A stretch of DNA of 64,000 bases from Paracoccus albicereus. GTDB lineage: Bacteria > Pseudomonadota > Alphaproteobacteria > Rhodobacterales > Rhodobacteraceae. The notes under the pieces are model-generated. The model saw nothing but the letters and a program-made list of their open reading frames with translations. It made no database searches and was not told the origin of the DNA. Below are positions 9,172-19,029 of this stretch, piece after piece (positions within the stretch are counted from its first letter, which is position 1; every line of letters starts with the position of its first letter). Position numbers and translations under genes: made by a program. The stretch lies in contig NZ_JAKZEU010000004.1 of NCBI RefSeq assembly GCF_024359525.1, forward strand, positions 472,684 through 536,683. The letters run 5' to 3'.

Positions 9172-10812
9172 TCAATGCCCGGCGGGCTTCATCCGCGTGC
9201 GCTCGATCGCCTGCTCCAGCCACCCCAGATGCATCTCGGGGACCGAAGCGAGCAGCATCTCGGTATAGGCATCGAAGGGCGGCGACAGGACCTGATCCTT
9301 CGGACCGTAGCGGACCACCTTGCCCTGATGCATCACGGCGATGGAATCGGCGATGGCCTTCACCGTCGCCAGATCGTGCGTGATGAACAGATAGGCCACG
9401 CCCTCGACCTTCTGCAGGTCCAACAACAGCTTCAGGATCCCGTCGGCGATCAGCGGGTCGAGCGCGCTGGTCACCTCGTCGCAGATGATCAGTTTCGGCT
9501 TGGCGGCAAGGGCACGCGCGATGCACACGCGCTGCTTCTGCCCGCCGGACAGTTCAGCCGGGTAGCGGTCGGCAAAGCCCTTGCCCATTTCGATCTCGTC
9601 AAGCAATTCGGCGATGCGCTGCCGCTTTTCGGCGCCCTTCAGGCCAAAATAGAATTCCAGTGGACGGCCGATGATCTGGGCGACGGTCTGACGCGGATTC
9701 ATCGCGACATCGGCCATCTGATAGACCATCTGCAATTCGCGCAGGTCGTCCTTGCTTCGTCCCGACAGCGCGGGCGACAGCGTGCGACCCGCAAATTCGA
9801 TCCGGCCTTCGCTTGGCGGCAGAAGCCCGGTGATCACACGCGCCAGCGTCGACTTGCCGGACCCGGATTCACCGACCACCGCGATCGTCTGGCCGGGATA
9901 GACCTCAACCGAGACATCGTGCAGCACCTTCAGGCTGCCGCTATAGGCCGCGCCGATCTTGCGGGCAGCTAGAACGGGGGCGTCGCCTGGCTGCTTGGCC
10001 TCGTGTTCAATCTCGCGGACCGAAACCAGCGCACGCGTGTAATCCTCACGCGGCGCTTCGATGATCTGGCGGGTGTCGCCGTGTTCGACCATTCGGCCAT
10101 GGCGCAGCACCATGATCTCGTCCGAAACCTGCGCCACGACGGCCAGATCGTGGGTGATGTAAAGCGCCGCCACGCCTTCGTCGCGGATCGCGTCCTTGAT
10201 CGCGGCCAGAACACCGATCTGGGTGGTCACGTCCAGTGCGGTCGTCGGCTCGTCAAAGACGATCAGGTCGGGCTTGCAGGCCAGTGCCATCGCGGTCATC
10301 GCACGCTGCAGCTGCCCGCCCGAAACCTGATGCGGATAGCGGTCGCCGAACGTGTCGGGATTGGGCAGCTTCAGCTTGGCGAACAATTCGCGCGCCCGCG
10401 CCTCGACCGCCCGCCTGCCCGACTTGCCGTGCGCCAGCACCGCCTCGACGACCTGATCCATCAGTTTCAGCGCCGGGTTGAAGGACGCTGCCGCCGATTG
10501 CGCGACATAGGCCACCTCGTTGCTGCGCAGGCGTCGCAGACCCCGCGGCCCGACCTTCAGGATGTCGCGGCCGTTCAGATAGACTTCACCCCCGGTGATG
10601 CGAACCCCGCCCCGACCGTAGGCCATGGAGGCGAGACCGATGGTGGACTTGCCGGCGCCGGATTCGCCGATCAGCCCCAGCACCCGACCCTTCTCCAGCG
10701 TGAAGGAGACACCATGGACGATGGTGATATCCTCGGGCGGTTCACCCGGCGCGTAGACCGTGGCGCCGATCTTCAGGTCGCGGACATCGAGCAATGCGGT
10801 CGGTTCAGCCAC
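9172..10812 (-). CDS. ABC importer, fused tandem ATPase (DppD-DppF type)
   Basis: 546 residues with two nucleotide-binding domains in one chain: Walker A GESGAGKST and VSGGQLQRAM in the first half, GESGSGKST and LSGGQKQRV in the second. Each Walker B ends in DE (VFDEPT, ICDEVT). It starts at GTG 10812 and overlaps the upstream permease by eight bases. It powers a peptide/opine/nickel-family importer with the two permeases and the binding protein encoded upstream. The order is binding protein, permease, permease, ATPase on the minus strand. Confidence 0.92.
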   Translation of the reverse strand: MAEPTALLDVRDLKIGATVYAPGEPPEDITIVHGVSFTLEKGRVLGLIGESGAGKSTIGLASMAYGRGGVRITGGEVYLNGRDILKVGPRGLRRLRSNEVAYVAQSAAASFNPALKLMDQVVEAVLAHGKSGRRAVEARARELFAKLKLPNPDTFGDRYPHQVSGGQLQRAMTAMALACKPDLIVFDEPTTALDVTTQIGVLAAIKDAIRDEGVAALYITHDLAVVAQVSDEIMVLRHGRMVEHGDTRQIIEAPREDYTRALVSVREIEHEAKQPGDAPVLAARKIGAAYSGSLKVLHDVSVEVYPGQTIAVVGESGSGKSTLARVITGLLPPSEGRIEFAGRTLSPALSGRSKDDLRELQMVYQMADVAMNPRQTVAQIIGRPLEFYFGLKGAEKRQRIAELLDEIEMGKGFADRYPAELSGGQKQRVCIARALAAKPKLIICDEVTSALDPLIADGILKLLLDLQKVEGVAYLFITHDLATVKAIADSIAVMHQGKVVRYGPKDQVLSPPFDAYTEMLLASVPEMHLGWLEQAIERTRMKPAGH

Positions 10813-11632
10813 CGCGTCCCCCCTTCAGATCTGTGGTCCGATTCAGGATCCAGTCGGCCACCAGGTTGACCGAAATCGCCAGAAGCGCGATCGCGGCGGC
10901 CGGCAGCAACGCGGCGCCGACACCGAAGACGATCCCGTCCTTGTTTTCCTTCACCATCGAGCCCCAGTCGGCTTCCGGTGGCTGGATGCCGAGACCCAGG
11001 AAGGACAGCGCCGACAGAAGCAGGATCTGGAAGATGAAGCGCAGGCCCAGTTCCGCCACCAACGGGGTCAAGGCGTTTGGCAGGATCTCTCGGAAGATGA
11101 CCCACAGATGCCCCTCGCCGCGCAGCCGCGCAGCCTCGACGTAATCCATCACGTTGATGTCGACGGCGACCGCGCGGGCCAGGCGATAGACCCGTGTCGC
11201 GTCCAGCACGCCCATCACGCAGACCAGCACGACCAGCGTCGAGGGCAGGACCGACAGCACCACCAGCGCGAAGATCAACGTCGGGATCGCCATCAGCATA
11301 TCGACGAAGCGCGACAGCACCATGTCGACCCACCCACCCATCACTGCGGCTGTGAAGCCCAGGATCGAGCCCAGCGAGAAGGACAAGGCCGTCGCCAGCG
11401 CGGCAATCAGGATCGTGGTGCGCGCGCCGTAGATCAGTCGCGACAGCAGGTCGCGGCCCAGGTTGTCGGTGCCCAGAAGATGCGTGGAAGACGAAGGCTC
11501 CCACACGCCGCCGACGATCTGGGTGTTTGGGAACGGCGCGACCCACGGCGCGAAGACCGCGGCAAAAACGAACATGAGCGTGAGGATGATACCGATCCAG
11601 GCGCTGATGGGGATGCGACGCAAGGACATCAT
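10805..11632 (-). CDS. ABC importer permease (DppC type)
   Basis: 275 residues, inner-membrane permease of the peptide-family importer. The N-terminal OppC-like segment (PISAWIGIILTLMFVFAAVFAPW) and GTDNLGRDLLSRLIYGART are typical of DppC/OppC, as is the EAA-loop region EAARLRGEGHLWVIFREILPN. It starts immediately after the stop of the other permease and overlaps the ATPase gene by eight bases. Confidence 0.92.
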   Translation of the reverse strand: MMSLRRIPISAWIGIILTLMFVFAAVFAPWVAPFPNTQIVGGVWEPSSSTHLLGTDNLGRDLLSRLIYGARTTILIAALATALSFSLGSILGFTAAVMGGWVDMVLSRFVDMLMAIPTLIFALVVLSVLPSTLVVLVCVMGVLDATRVYRLARAVAVDINVMDYVEAARLRGEGHLWVIFREILPNALTPLVAELGLRFIFQILLLSALSFLGLGIQPPEADWGSMVKENKDGIVFGVGAALLPAAAIALLAISVNLVADWILNRTTDLKGGRGG

Positions 11633-12592
11633 CTACCTCGGATGTCGCAAACGCGGATTGGCGAGGATCGAGACGACATCGGCCACGATGTTCAGCCCGA
11701 TGAAGACCGCCGCGAAGATCAGCCCCGCCGCCTGCACCACCGGGACGTCGCGCTTGGCCACATGATCGACCAGGAACTGGCCCATGCCGGGATAGACGAA
11801 GATCACCTCGACCACGACGACGCCGACGACCAGATAGGCGAGGTTCAACATCACCACGTTGACGATCGGCGCGATCGCGTTGGGAAACGCGTGGCGCAGG
11901 ATGACACGGAACTGGCTGAGGCCCTTCAGTTCGGCGGTCTCGATGTAAGCCGATTGCATGACGTTCAGGATCGCGGCGCGCGTCATCCGCATCATGTGCG
12001 CAAGCACGACCAGAGTCAGCGTGGCGGCGGGCAGCGCCACCGCGTTCAGCCGCGCACCGAAGCCCATCCCGTCATAGACCGTCGAAACCGAGGTGAACCA
12101 GCCAAGCTTCACCGCGACAAAGTAGATCAGCAGATAGCCGATGAAGAATTCGGGCAGCGAGATCGACGCCAAAGTCGCCCCCGAGATCAGCTTGTCCGGC
12201 CACCGTCCGCGGAAGCGAACGGCCAGCAAGCCCAGCAGGATCGCCAGGGGCACCGCGATGATCGCGGCGACACCCGCCAGGAACAGCGTGTTCTTCAGCC
12301 GCGGCCCGATCGTGGCCGCGATATTCTGCCCGCTGGTCAATGACGTGCCCAGATCGCCGGTCACGACTCCGCCCAGCCAGGACAGGTATCGCATGTAGGC
12401 AGGTTCGTTCAGGCCCAGTTTCTCGCGCAGGTTCGCCAGCGCCTGCGGGGTCGCGGTCTGGCCCAGAATCGACTGGGCCACGTCACCAGGCAGGATCTGG
12501 GTGCCGACGAAGATCAGCAGCGAGACCGCGAAAAGCAGCAGCAGGCCTAAACCGACCCGCTGCGCTATCAGTTTGGCGACAGCGCCACGCAC
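11633..12592 (-). CDS. ABC importer permease (DppB type)
   Basis: 319 residues starting at GTG 12592, one base after the binding-protein stop. The N-terminus LIAQRVGLGLLLLFAVSLL and GDVAQSILGQTATP are typical of DppB/OppB, as is the EAA-loop segment ETAELKGLSQFRVILRHAFPN. Six membrane segments are apparent. It pairs with the DppC-type protein encoded next. Confidence 0.92.
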   Translation of the reverse strand: MRGAVAKLIAQRVGLGLLLLFAVSLLIFVGTQILPGDVAQSILGQTATPQALANLREKLGLNEPAYMRYLSWLGGVVTGDLGTSLTSGQNIAATIGPRLKNTLFLAGVAAIIAVPLAILLGLLAVRFRGRWPDKLISGATLASISLPEFFIGYLLIYFVAVKLGWFTSVSTVYDGMGFGARLNAVALPAATLTLVVLAHMMRMTRAAILNVMQSAYIETAELKGLSQFRVILRHAFPNAIAPIVNVVMLNLAYLVVGVVVVEVIFVYPGMGQFLVDHVAKRDVPVVQAAGLIFAAVFIGLNIVADVVSILANPRLRHPR

Positions 12593-12593
12593 C

Positions 12594-14177
12594 TTAGCTG
12601 TTCAGCCAGCATTTCGACGGCGCGTAACCTTGCATCATCTCGTGGTTGCCATCAGGCACCCAACCGCCGACCGCAGGACCCGTCGCCTCGACCCAATCGT
12701 TGAACATGGGGGTGATCACGCCCCCCTCGTCGTGGACTATCTGGCTCATGTCGGCGTACATCTGCGTGCGTCGCGCCTCGTCCAGTTCGCCCCGCGCGGC
12801 GATCAGCATCTTGTCAAAATCCTCGCGCATGAAGCGCGTGTCGTTCCAGTCGGCCTTGGAATAGTAGGCCGTCGTGTACATCTGGTCCTGCGTCGGGCGA
12901 CCGCCCCAGTAGGACGCGCAGAAGGGCTGCACGTTCCAGACCTCGGACCAGTAGCCGTCCCCCGGCTCGCGCTGGATTTCCAGCGTGATGCCTGCTTCGG
13001 CCGCGCTTTGCTGGAACAGCTGCGTGGCATCGATCGCGCCGGGGAAGGCGACTTCGGACGTGCGCAGAAGGATCGGGCCTTCGTGGCCGGATTTCTTGTA
13101 ATGCTCGGCCGCGCGCTCGGGATCGTAGCTGCGCTGCTCAAGCTGGGTGAACAGCGGATAGGCCTGGTTCACCGGCGTATCGTTACCAGCCGATCCGTAG
13201 CCCAGCAGGATCTTCTCGACCATCTCTTCGCGGTTGATCGCGTATTTCAGCGCAAGCCGCAGGTCGTTGTTGTCGAAGGGCGCGGTGTTGCAATGCGCGA
13301 TGAACACGTAATGACCGCGGCCGGCTACGTTCTGGACGGTGACACCCGGAACGCGCTTGATCAGGTCCACGATCTTCGGCTCGACGCGGTTGATCATGTG
13401 GACTTGGCCGCTTTGCAGCGCGGCCATCCGCGCGGTCGCGTCGTTGATGACAGTGACCTCGATCTGGTCGGCCCATCCGCGATCATCACGCCAATAGTTC
13501 TCGTATTTCTCGCCCACATGACGGACGCCGGGCTCATTCGCGACGACCTTGTAGGGGCCGGTGCCGATCCCCGCGGCCGGATCGTCCTTGCCGCCGTTCG
13601 GCTGGATCTTCAGATGGTAGTCGTCCATCAGATAAGGCATGTCGGCGTTGGGCTCGCTGAGCGTGATCTTGACGCTGTCGCCATCGGCCGACAGGCCCGA
13701 GATGCCGGTCAGAACGCCAAGCGCGCCGGATTGCGAGCTTTCGTCGGCGTGACGCTCCAGCGTCGCCAGCACGTCCTGCGCAGTCATTTCCTGCCCGTTG
13801 TGGAACTGCACGCCCTTGCGGATGCGGAAGGTCCATTCCTTCGCGTCTGGGGTCGAGCTCCATTCTTCGGCCAGCGCCGGGACAAGGCTGCCATCGGGCG
13901 CAAGCTCGACCAGTTGCTCGCCCCATTGCCGTCCGAAGACGAACATGACCGAGCTGAGCCAGGTCGCCGGATCGAGGCTGTCGGTCGCCGCACCACCCTG
14001 CAGGCCGACCTTCATCACGCCGCCGCGCACCGCTTCCTGCGCCCGGGCCGCGCTGCTCAGCAGCGTGTTTGCGAATGTCGCGCCAACGCCAAGCGCCGCC
14101 GCCCGACCCAGAAACGCGCGCCGGTCCAAACGGCCGAGGATCACCCGGCGGCTCAGATATTCCAGTTCCTTTGACAT
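12594..14177 (-). CDS. ABC importer periplasmic binding protein (SBP family 5)
   Basis: 527 residues. The ATG at 14177 has GGGAGAGG at good spacing and gives a Tat-like leader (DRRAFLGRAAALG, then SSAARAQ), so I prefer it over the longer frame. The body is a family-5 solute-binding protein (peptide, opine, nickel): SLDPATW, EEWSSTPDAKEWTFRIRKGV and FHNGQEMTAQDV are diagnostic. The ligand cannot be read from sequence. The downstream carnitine genes make a quaternary amine, acylcarnitine or related compound a reasonable guess. Confidence 0.9.
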   Translation of the reverse strand: MSKELEYLSRRVILGRLDRRAFLGRAAALGVGATFANTLLSSAARAQEAVRGGVMKVGLQGGAATDSLDPATWLSSVMFVFGRQWGEQLVELAPDGSLVPALAEEWSSTPDAKEWTFRIRKGVQFHNGQEMTAQDVLATLERHADESSQSGALGVLTGISGLSADGDSVKITLSEPNADMPYLMDDYHLKIQPNGGKDDPAAGIGTGPYKVVANEPGVRHVGEKYENYWRDDRGWADQIEVTVINDATARMAALQSGQVHMINRVEPKIVDLIKRVPGVTVQNVAGRGHYVFIAHCNTAPFDNNDLRLALKYAINREEMVEKILLGYGSAGNDTPVNQAYPLFTQLEQRSYDPERAAEHYKKSGHEGPILLRTSEVAFPGAIDATQLFQQSAAEAGITLEIQREPGDGYWSEVWNVQPFCASYWGGRPTQDQMYTTAYYSKADWNDTRFMREDFDKMLIAARGELDEARRTQMYADMSQIVHDEGGVITPMFNDWVEATGPAVGGWVPDGNHEMMQGYAPSKCWLNS

Positions 14178-14343
14178 CGTTACCTCTCCCTGATCTGCCG
14201 CTTTGCGGCTTGTTGGTTCAGTCTGGCTTTGGTGGCGCAATCGGTCCGCAGGACGTTGCGCCGTTCTTCGGCCGACATGTTGGCGCCATAGGACAACACG
14301 TTGACCCGAAACATCAAGTCAAACCACGTTAGCGCTGACGAAT

Positions 14344-16341
14344 TCACAGCCCGAACCGTGGAATGACCGTATTGAAGTCACGCTGGGCGAAGGGTCTGTC
14401 GCCTTCATGGGCGGTCAGTCGCGCCTGCATCGTGAAAGACTCCGCGTCGGACTGCATGCTTGCCTGCACCTCGGTCCGCCAGCTCCAGTCACCGCGACCG
14501 CCCGCCTGGTACCAGGCTATTTCCGCCCGAGCGGACAGCGGGTCGTCGGGATCAATCGTCCAGACCTCTCGCATTCGGCTGTCATTGATCAGGCCGTGGT
14601 CATCATCGGTCAGCGAGCCGAAGTCGTTTTCCACGATGACGCGCACCTCTCCGCCTTCATCCCGTTCGACATGGCGATACGACGATGACGGCCGGATCTG
14701 GGTCGTCTTCCATGGTTCGGCGCCTTCCGGCGTCTCGAAGCGCCACTCGTCACCCGCTGCGGTCGGACGCACCGGCAAGGTCACCGCGCCGCGGTGAAGC
14801 GTCACCGTCGCCGCTTCAGGCGATGGCCAGATCACCGGCCAGTAGGCGGTCGAGACGGCAATTCGCAAATGGTGACCCTTAGGGATGCGATAGGCGCACT
14901 GATCCAGGGTGACGGAAACCTCGACCCGCTCGCCGGGCTGCAAGGGGGTCGGTTCGCTGCGCGAGTTGCGCTGGCTCAGGTTCAGCAGACCGTAGGATAT
15001 CAGCTCGCTCGCGCCGTCGGGATGGACGTCGCACAACCGAACGCACAGATTGGCCTGCGGCCGGTCTGCGTCCAGCGTCAGCACGATCGACGGAGCGCCG
15101 ACCAGATCGAGCGGTTCAGCCAGCGCTGCACCATCGAAACAGGCCGAGCGCTCATCATCCTCGCGCTGGTCACCGGGCAGTTCAGGACCGAACATGAACG
15201 GGAAATACTCGCCGCCCGCCAGACCGCAATCTTGCGGAGACGCGACCGGAACCGCGATTTCGATGGGTGCATCTTGCAGCCTGCCGTCGCCCAGATGCAG
15301 GACCTTGGCGCCGATTGTCGACGTGGGCCATTCGGCCTCGGCGATCCAGTGACCGGGCCGTTCGTCGTGCCAGCGGTCAGGCCGGACGCTGTCCATCAGC
15401 CACAGCCGCATCGCTGGATCGTCCTGGACGCCGGTGTCCACGCCTTTCAGCCAGCGATCCCACCAGCGCTTTGCCTCTTGCAGAAAGCCGATGGCCGGCT
15501 GAGGGCCGGCATAATGGGGATATTTGTGGATCCACGGGCCGACAATGCCCTTCACCGGCGCGGACAGGTTTTCCACCAGATGCGCGGTGGTGTTGCGATA
15601 GCCGTCATGCCAGCCAGAGATGGTCAGGACGGCGGCCTCGATGGCGCCGTAATCCTCGCAGACCGAGCCACGCCGCCAGTAATCGTCGCGGGCCTGATGG
15701 TTCAGCCAGATCTGGGGGAAGAACGGCATCGCCTCGATCCGCTCGCGCCACATGTCACGCCAAGCGTCGCCCACCAGCGCCGGGTCAGGCGGGCGCGCGA
15801 TGTAGGACAGCATGTTCGCGCCCCAACCGAGGTTTTCGTTCAGCAGACAGCCACCCTTGTAATGGATGTCGTCGGCATAGCGGTCCACCGTCGAGCAGAT
15901 GGTGATGATCGCCTTCAGCGCAGGCGGGCGCAGCGCGGCAAGCTGCAGCGAATTGAATCCGCCCCACGAGATCCCCATCATGCCGACGCTGCCGTTGCAC
16001 CAGGGCTGCGCGGCCAGCCATCCGATCACAGCCAGCGCGTCCGCCCACTCGCCGTCGGAATATTCATCCTCTGGCCGTCCCTGACTGTCGCCCGATCCGC
16101 GCATATCGACGCGCACCCCGGCATAGCCGTGGCCCGCGAACCAGGGATGGGTCAGGGCGTCGCGGTAGGTGGTGCCGTCCCGCTTGCGATAGGGCAGGAA
16201 TTCCAGGATCGCAGGCACCGGATCGGCCTCGGCATCGACGGGTTTCCAGATCCGCGCGGACAGGCGGGTGCCATCTTCCATGACGATTCCGACATCGGGC
16301 TGTTCCTCGATCGCCCTCGGGAAATCCGTCGTGAACTTCAT
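14344..16341 (-). CDS. CocE/NonD-type serine hydrolase (peptidase S15 family)
   Basis: 665 residues, no signal peptide. It has an N-terminal alpha/beta hydrolase core with nucleophile elbow GISWGG (Ser125) and RGSGDSQG (81-88), a helical cap, and the C-terminal jelly-roll domain of the CocE/X-Pro dipeptidyl-peptidase family (VTLDQCAYRIPKGHHLRIAVSTAYWP). ATG 16341 has GGAAGGGAC upstream and overlaps the preceding reading frame by four bases (ATGA). Family members hydrolyse esters or amides. Between a peptide-family importer and carnitine genes, an acyl-ester substrate such as acylcarnitine is plausible but unproven. Confidence 0.85.
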   Translation of the reverse strand: MKFTTDFPRAIEEQPDVGIVMEDGTRLSARIWKPVDAEADPVPAILEFLPYRKRDGTTYRDALTHPWFAGHGYAGVRVDMRGSGDSQGRPEDEYSDGEWADALAVIGWLAAQPWCNGSVGMMGISWGGFNSLQLAALRPPALKAIITICSTVDRYADDIHYKGGCLLNENLGWGANMLSYIARPPDPALVGDAWRDMWRERIEAMPFFPQIWLNHQARDDYWRRGSVCEDYGAIEAAVLTISGWHDGYRNTTAHLVENLSAPVKGIVGPWIHKYPHYAGPQPAIGFLQEAKRWWDRWLKGVDTGVQDDPAMRLWLMDSVRPDRWHDERPGHWIAEAEWPTSTIGAKVLHLGDGRLQDAPIEIAVPVASPQDCGLAGGEYFPFMFGPELPGDQREDDERSACFDGAALAEPLDLVGAPSIVLTLDADRPQANLCVRLCDVHPDGASELISYGLLNLSQRNSRSEPTPLQPGERVEVSVTLDQCAYRIPKGHHLRIAVSTAYWPVIWPSPEAATVTLHRGAVTLPVRPTAAGDEWRFETPEGAEPWKTTQIRPSSSYRHVERDEGGEVRVIVENDFGSLTDDDHGLINDSRMREVWTIDPDDPLSARAEIAWYQAGGRGDWSWRTEVQASMQSDAESFTMQARLTAHEGDRPFAQRDFNTVIPRFGL

Positions 16342-16592
16342 CGATGTCCCTTCCAGTCCTGGTCACGCTCGCCGGCGAAGGCGCGCAAACCTTCAACGGC
16401 ATCGTCGGATCCGCCGAACCAACCACAGCGGCGATGCTGACCTTGCATGACATTGCTCATCGTGCAGCGGCTACCCTCGATCCGAGGTTCGCACACGACA
16501 TATCGGATCGCGACATAGACCACCGGCGCCCCGACCGCCAGCACGCGCTTGGCCTTCGCTATCGCTTCCGAAGCGGACAGGGGATTGTTCAC
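16338..16592 (-). pseudogene. Crotonase relic, C-terminal third of a carnitinyl-CoA dehydratase-like protein
   Basis: An 84-codon frame opens at GTG 16592, six bases after the carnitine dehydrogenase stop, and ends overlapping the CocE gene. It reads like the last third of a crotonase: the linker and helix region (AKAKRVLAVGAPVVYVAIRYVV), then SDDAVEGLRAFAGERDQDWKGH, which matches the SEDAxEGxxAFxEKRxPxWKG ending typical of CaiD. The N-terminal two thirds with the CoA-binding and active-site glycines are missing. I read it as a deletion remnant kept in frame within the operon; a functional short protein is less likely. Confidence 0.6.
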
Positions 16593-16598
16593 CGCTCC

Positions 16599-18068
16599 CT
16601 ATCGCCCCTGCCCGACCGCGCGACCAAGGCCATCCGGTGCCGGAAGTCGTGCGTGACCTTGGGCGATTTCATCCAAGGCCTTGGCGATCCGTGCGGCGGG
16701 TTCGGTCGCCGCGCGTGTCTGCAATGACACATGAACCAGCATGTGCTCGCCCGTGGCCAACAGCCGGCCGTCGGCGTGCTTGAGCCAGTGGAACAGGTGC
16801 AGCTTCTTGCCAGCGCCCGCGATCACCTGGGTCTCGGTCAGGATCGGCTCGTTCGCCGCGACCTCGGCCAGATGGCGGATATGCGTCTCGACGGTGAAGT
16901 ATGATCCGCCCGACGCGATATAATCCGCGTCGCAGCCAATCATGCGAAGGAACGCATCGGTCGCGTCTGCGAAGGCTTGCAGGTAGCGCGCCTCGTTCAT
17001 GTGGTTGTTGTAGTCGGTCCAGTCAGGCGGCACCCGCCGCTCGGTCGTTCGGATCGGCGCGGTCAGGTCGGGTTCGGATTGGTGCCCCGCGCCGTCAAAC
17101 AGCCGTCGTTCATACTCGGCCAATACCTGCCCCGCACCCCAGTCATTCGCTTTCAGCGCCTGCTGAATCGCGACCAGATTTTCGTCGCGGATGCGTTCCA
17201 GTTCGCGGATCGTGTGGTGCCCGGACTGCGCATCGGACTGATCGGCGATCAGATCGACCAATTCATCGTTGAAGTCCGGCACGTCGGTCAGATGCGACCA
17301 CGGCCAGGACAGGCACGGCCCGAACTGTGCCATGAAGTGGCGCATCCCGGCCTCGCCCCCTGCCACGCGATAGGTCTCGAAGATGCCCATCTGCGCGAAA
17401 CGCAGACCGAAGCCATAGCGGATGATGTCGTCCAGTTCCTGCGTGGTGCAGATTCCATCCTTGATCAGCCACAGCGATTCCCGCCACAGCGATTCCAGCA
17501 GCCGGTCGGCCACGAAGGCCTCGATCTCGCGGGTGATGTGGACGGGCTTCATGCCGATCGTCGGGTAGAAGTCCATCGCGCGCTGGATCGCGCCGGGATC
17601 GGTGGCCTTCCCGCCCACGATCTCGACCACCGGCAGCAGGTAGACCGGGTTGAAGGGATGCGCGACCAGCAGCCGTCCGGGATGGGTCATCCCCGCCTGC
17701 AGGTCCGTCGGCATGATGCCCGAAGTCGAGGACGCGATCAGTGCATCCGGGCGCGCCGCGGCCTCGATGTCCGCATAGACCGAGCGCTTGATATCCAGCC
17801 GTTCGGGTACGCTTTCCACGATCAGGTCGGCATCGGCGACGGCCTCGGCCAAATCTGCGGCGAAGCGCAGCGTGCCGGTGTCTCGCCGCGGCGCCATGGT
17901 CAGCTTCGCGTAGGCCTGCGCGGCGTTGTCCAGGACCGCCTGCATCTTTGCCTGCGCGTCAGGCGCGGGATCAAAGACGGTGACGGCGATGGCATTCTCG
18001 ATCAGGCGCGCGGCCCAGCCCGCGCCGATCACCCCACCGCCGACGATGGCTGCCCGGACGATACTCAT
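16599..18068 (-). CDS. lcdH: L-carnitine 3-dehydrogenase fused to betainyl-CoA thioesterase
   Basis: 489 residues in two domains. Residues 1 to about 320 are a 3-hydroxyacyl-CoA-dehydrogenase-like NAD enzyme (GGGVIGAGWAARL at 8-20, SSTSGIMPTDLQ, HPFNPVYLLPVVEIV) that oxidises carnitine to 3-dehydrocarnitine. Residues about 335-470 are a 4HBT hotdog thioesterase (DWTDYNNHMNEARYL), the activity called CdhC in Pseudomonas, which releases glycine betaine from betainyl-CoA. The real start is ATG 18068, overlapping the BKACE stop (ATGA); the longer frame is a shadow. Fusions of this kind are known in rhizobial carnitine dehydrogenases. Confidence 0.9.
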   Translation of the reverse strand: MSIVRAAIVGGGVIGAGWAARLIENAIAVTVFDPAPDAQAKMQAVLDNAAQAYAKLTMAPRRDTGTLRFAADLAEAVADADLIVESVPERLDIKRSVYADIEAAARPDALIASSTSGIMPTDLQAGMTHPGRLLVAHPFNPVYLLPVVEIVGGKATDPGAIQRAMDFYPTIGMKPVHITREIEAFVADRLLESLWRESLWLIKDGICTTQELDDIIRYGFGLRFAQMGIFETYRVAGGEAGMRHFMAQFGPCLSWPWSHLTDVPDFNDELVDLIADQSDAQSGHHTIRELERIRDENLVAIQQALKANDWGAGQVLAEYERRLFDGAGHQSEPDLTAPIRTTERRVPPDWTDYNNHMNEARYLQAFADATDAFLRMIGCDADYIASGGSYFTVETHIRHLAEVAANEPILTETQVIAGAGKKLHLFHWLKHADGRLLATGEHMLVHVSLQTRAATEPAARIAKALDEIAQGHARLPAPDGLGRAVGQGR

Positions 18069-18976
18069 GCCGGCGCCCGCTTGGTCAGGCCCAGTTTCGT
18101 CCGCACCGCGTCGGGGCCGATGACCCGCGCGCCCATATGCTCGATGATGCCGACCGCGCGCTCCACCAGTTGCGCGTTCGTGGCCAGAACGCCCTTGTCG
18201 AGCCACAGATTGTCTTCCAGCCCGACGCGCACGTTGCCCCCAGCCAGCACCGAGGCCGCGACATAGGCCATCTGATTGCGGCCAATGGAAAACGCGCTCC
18301 ACGTCCAGTCGGAGGGCACGTTGTTCACCATCGCCATGAATGTGTTCAGATCGTCCGGCGCACCCCAGGGCACTCCCATGCAAAGCTGCACCAACGCGTC
18401 GGGCGCCAGCACGCCTTCGCTGACCAGTTGCTTGGCCAGCCACAGATGGCCGGTGTCGAACGCCTCGATTTCCGGCTTCACGCCCATTTCGGTCATCATT
18501 GCGCCCATCGCCCGCAGCATGCCAGGGGTGTTGGTCATGACGTAATCGGCTTCGGCAAAGTTCATCGTGCCGCAATCCAGCGTGCAGATCTCGGGCCGGC
18601 ATTCGGCCACGTGCCGCACGCGTTCCGAAGCGCCCGCCATATCGGTGCCGGTATCGTTGAGCGGCAGGGGCCGCTCGGTCGGTCCTAAGACCATGTCGCC
18701 GCCCATCCCAGCGGTCAGGTTCAGAACGACGTCGACCTGCGATTCGCGGATGCGTTCAGTCACCTCGCGAAACAGCGCGGGATCGCGAGAAGGCTTCCCC
18801 GTCTCTGGGTCGCGCACATGGCAATGAACGATCGCTGCGCCGGCGCGCGCCGCCTCGATGGCCGAGTCTGCAATCTGGGCAGGCGAGCGTGGCACGTGCG
18901 GGCTGCGATCCTGCGACCCACCCGAGCCGGTCACGGCACAGGTGATGAAGACTTCGCGGTTCATGGCAAGCGGCAT
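18065..18976 (-). CDS. cdhB: 3-dehydrocarnitine-cleaving beta-keto acid cleavage enzyme (BKACE, DUF849)
   Basis: 303 residues. It condenses 3-dehydrocarnitine with acetyl-CoA to give acetoacetate and betainyl-CoA. The zinc-site motif HCHVRD (His51, His53, Arg55) and FDTGHLWLAKQLV are typical of the BKACE family. The dehydrocarnitine specificity is inferred from the adjacent lcdH fusion, with which it overlaps by four bases. It is the first gene of the minus-strand operon and is divergent from the regulator. Confidence 0.88.
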   Translation of the reverse strand: MPLAMNREVFITCAVTGSGGSQDRSPHVPRSPAQIADSAIEAARAGAAIVHCHVRDPETGKPSRDPALFREVTERIRESQVDVVLNLTAGMGGDMVLGPTERPLPLNDTGTDMAGASERVRHVAECRPEICTLDCGTMNFAEADYVMTNTPGMLRAMGAMMTEMGVKPEIEAFDTGHLWLAKQLVSEGVLAPDALVQLCMGVPWGAPDDLNTFMAMVNNVPSDWTWSAFSIGRNQMAYVAASVLAGGNVRVGLEDNLWLDKGVLATNAQLVERAVGIIEHMGARVIGPDAVRTKLGLTKRAPA

Positions 18977-19029
18977 TCGTAACTCCTTTCGCTGCGCCGA
19001 ATGAACAGGGCTTGGCGCGCGTCATCTTG

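Noticed and set aside
18069..18602. N-terminal extension of the carnitine dehydrogenase frame
   Set aside because: It is antiframe of cdhB with no domain pattern; the NAD-binding loop begins right after ATG 18068.
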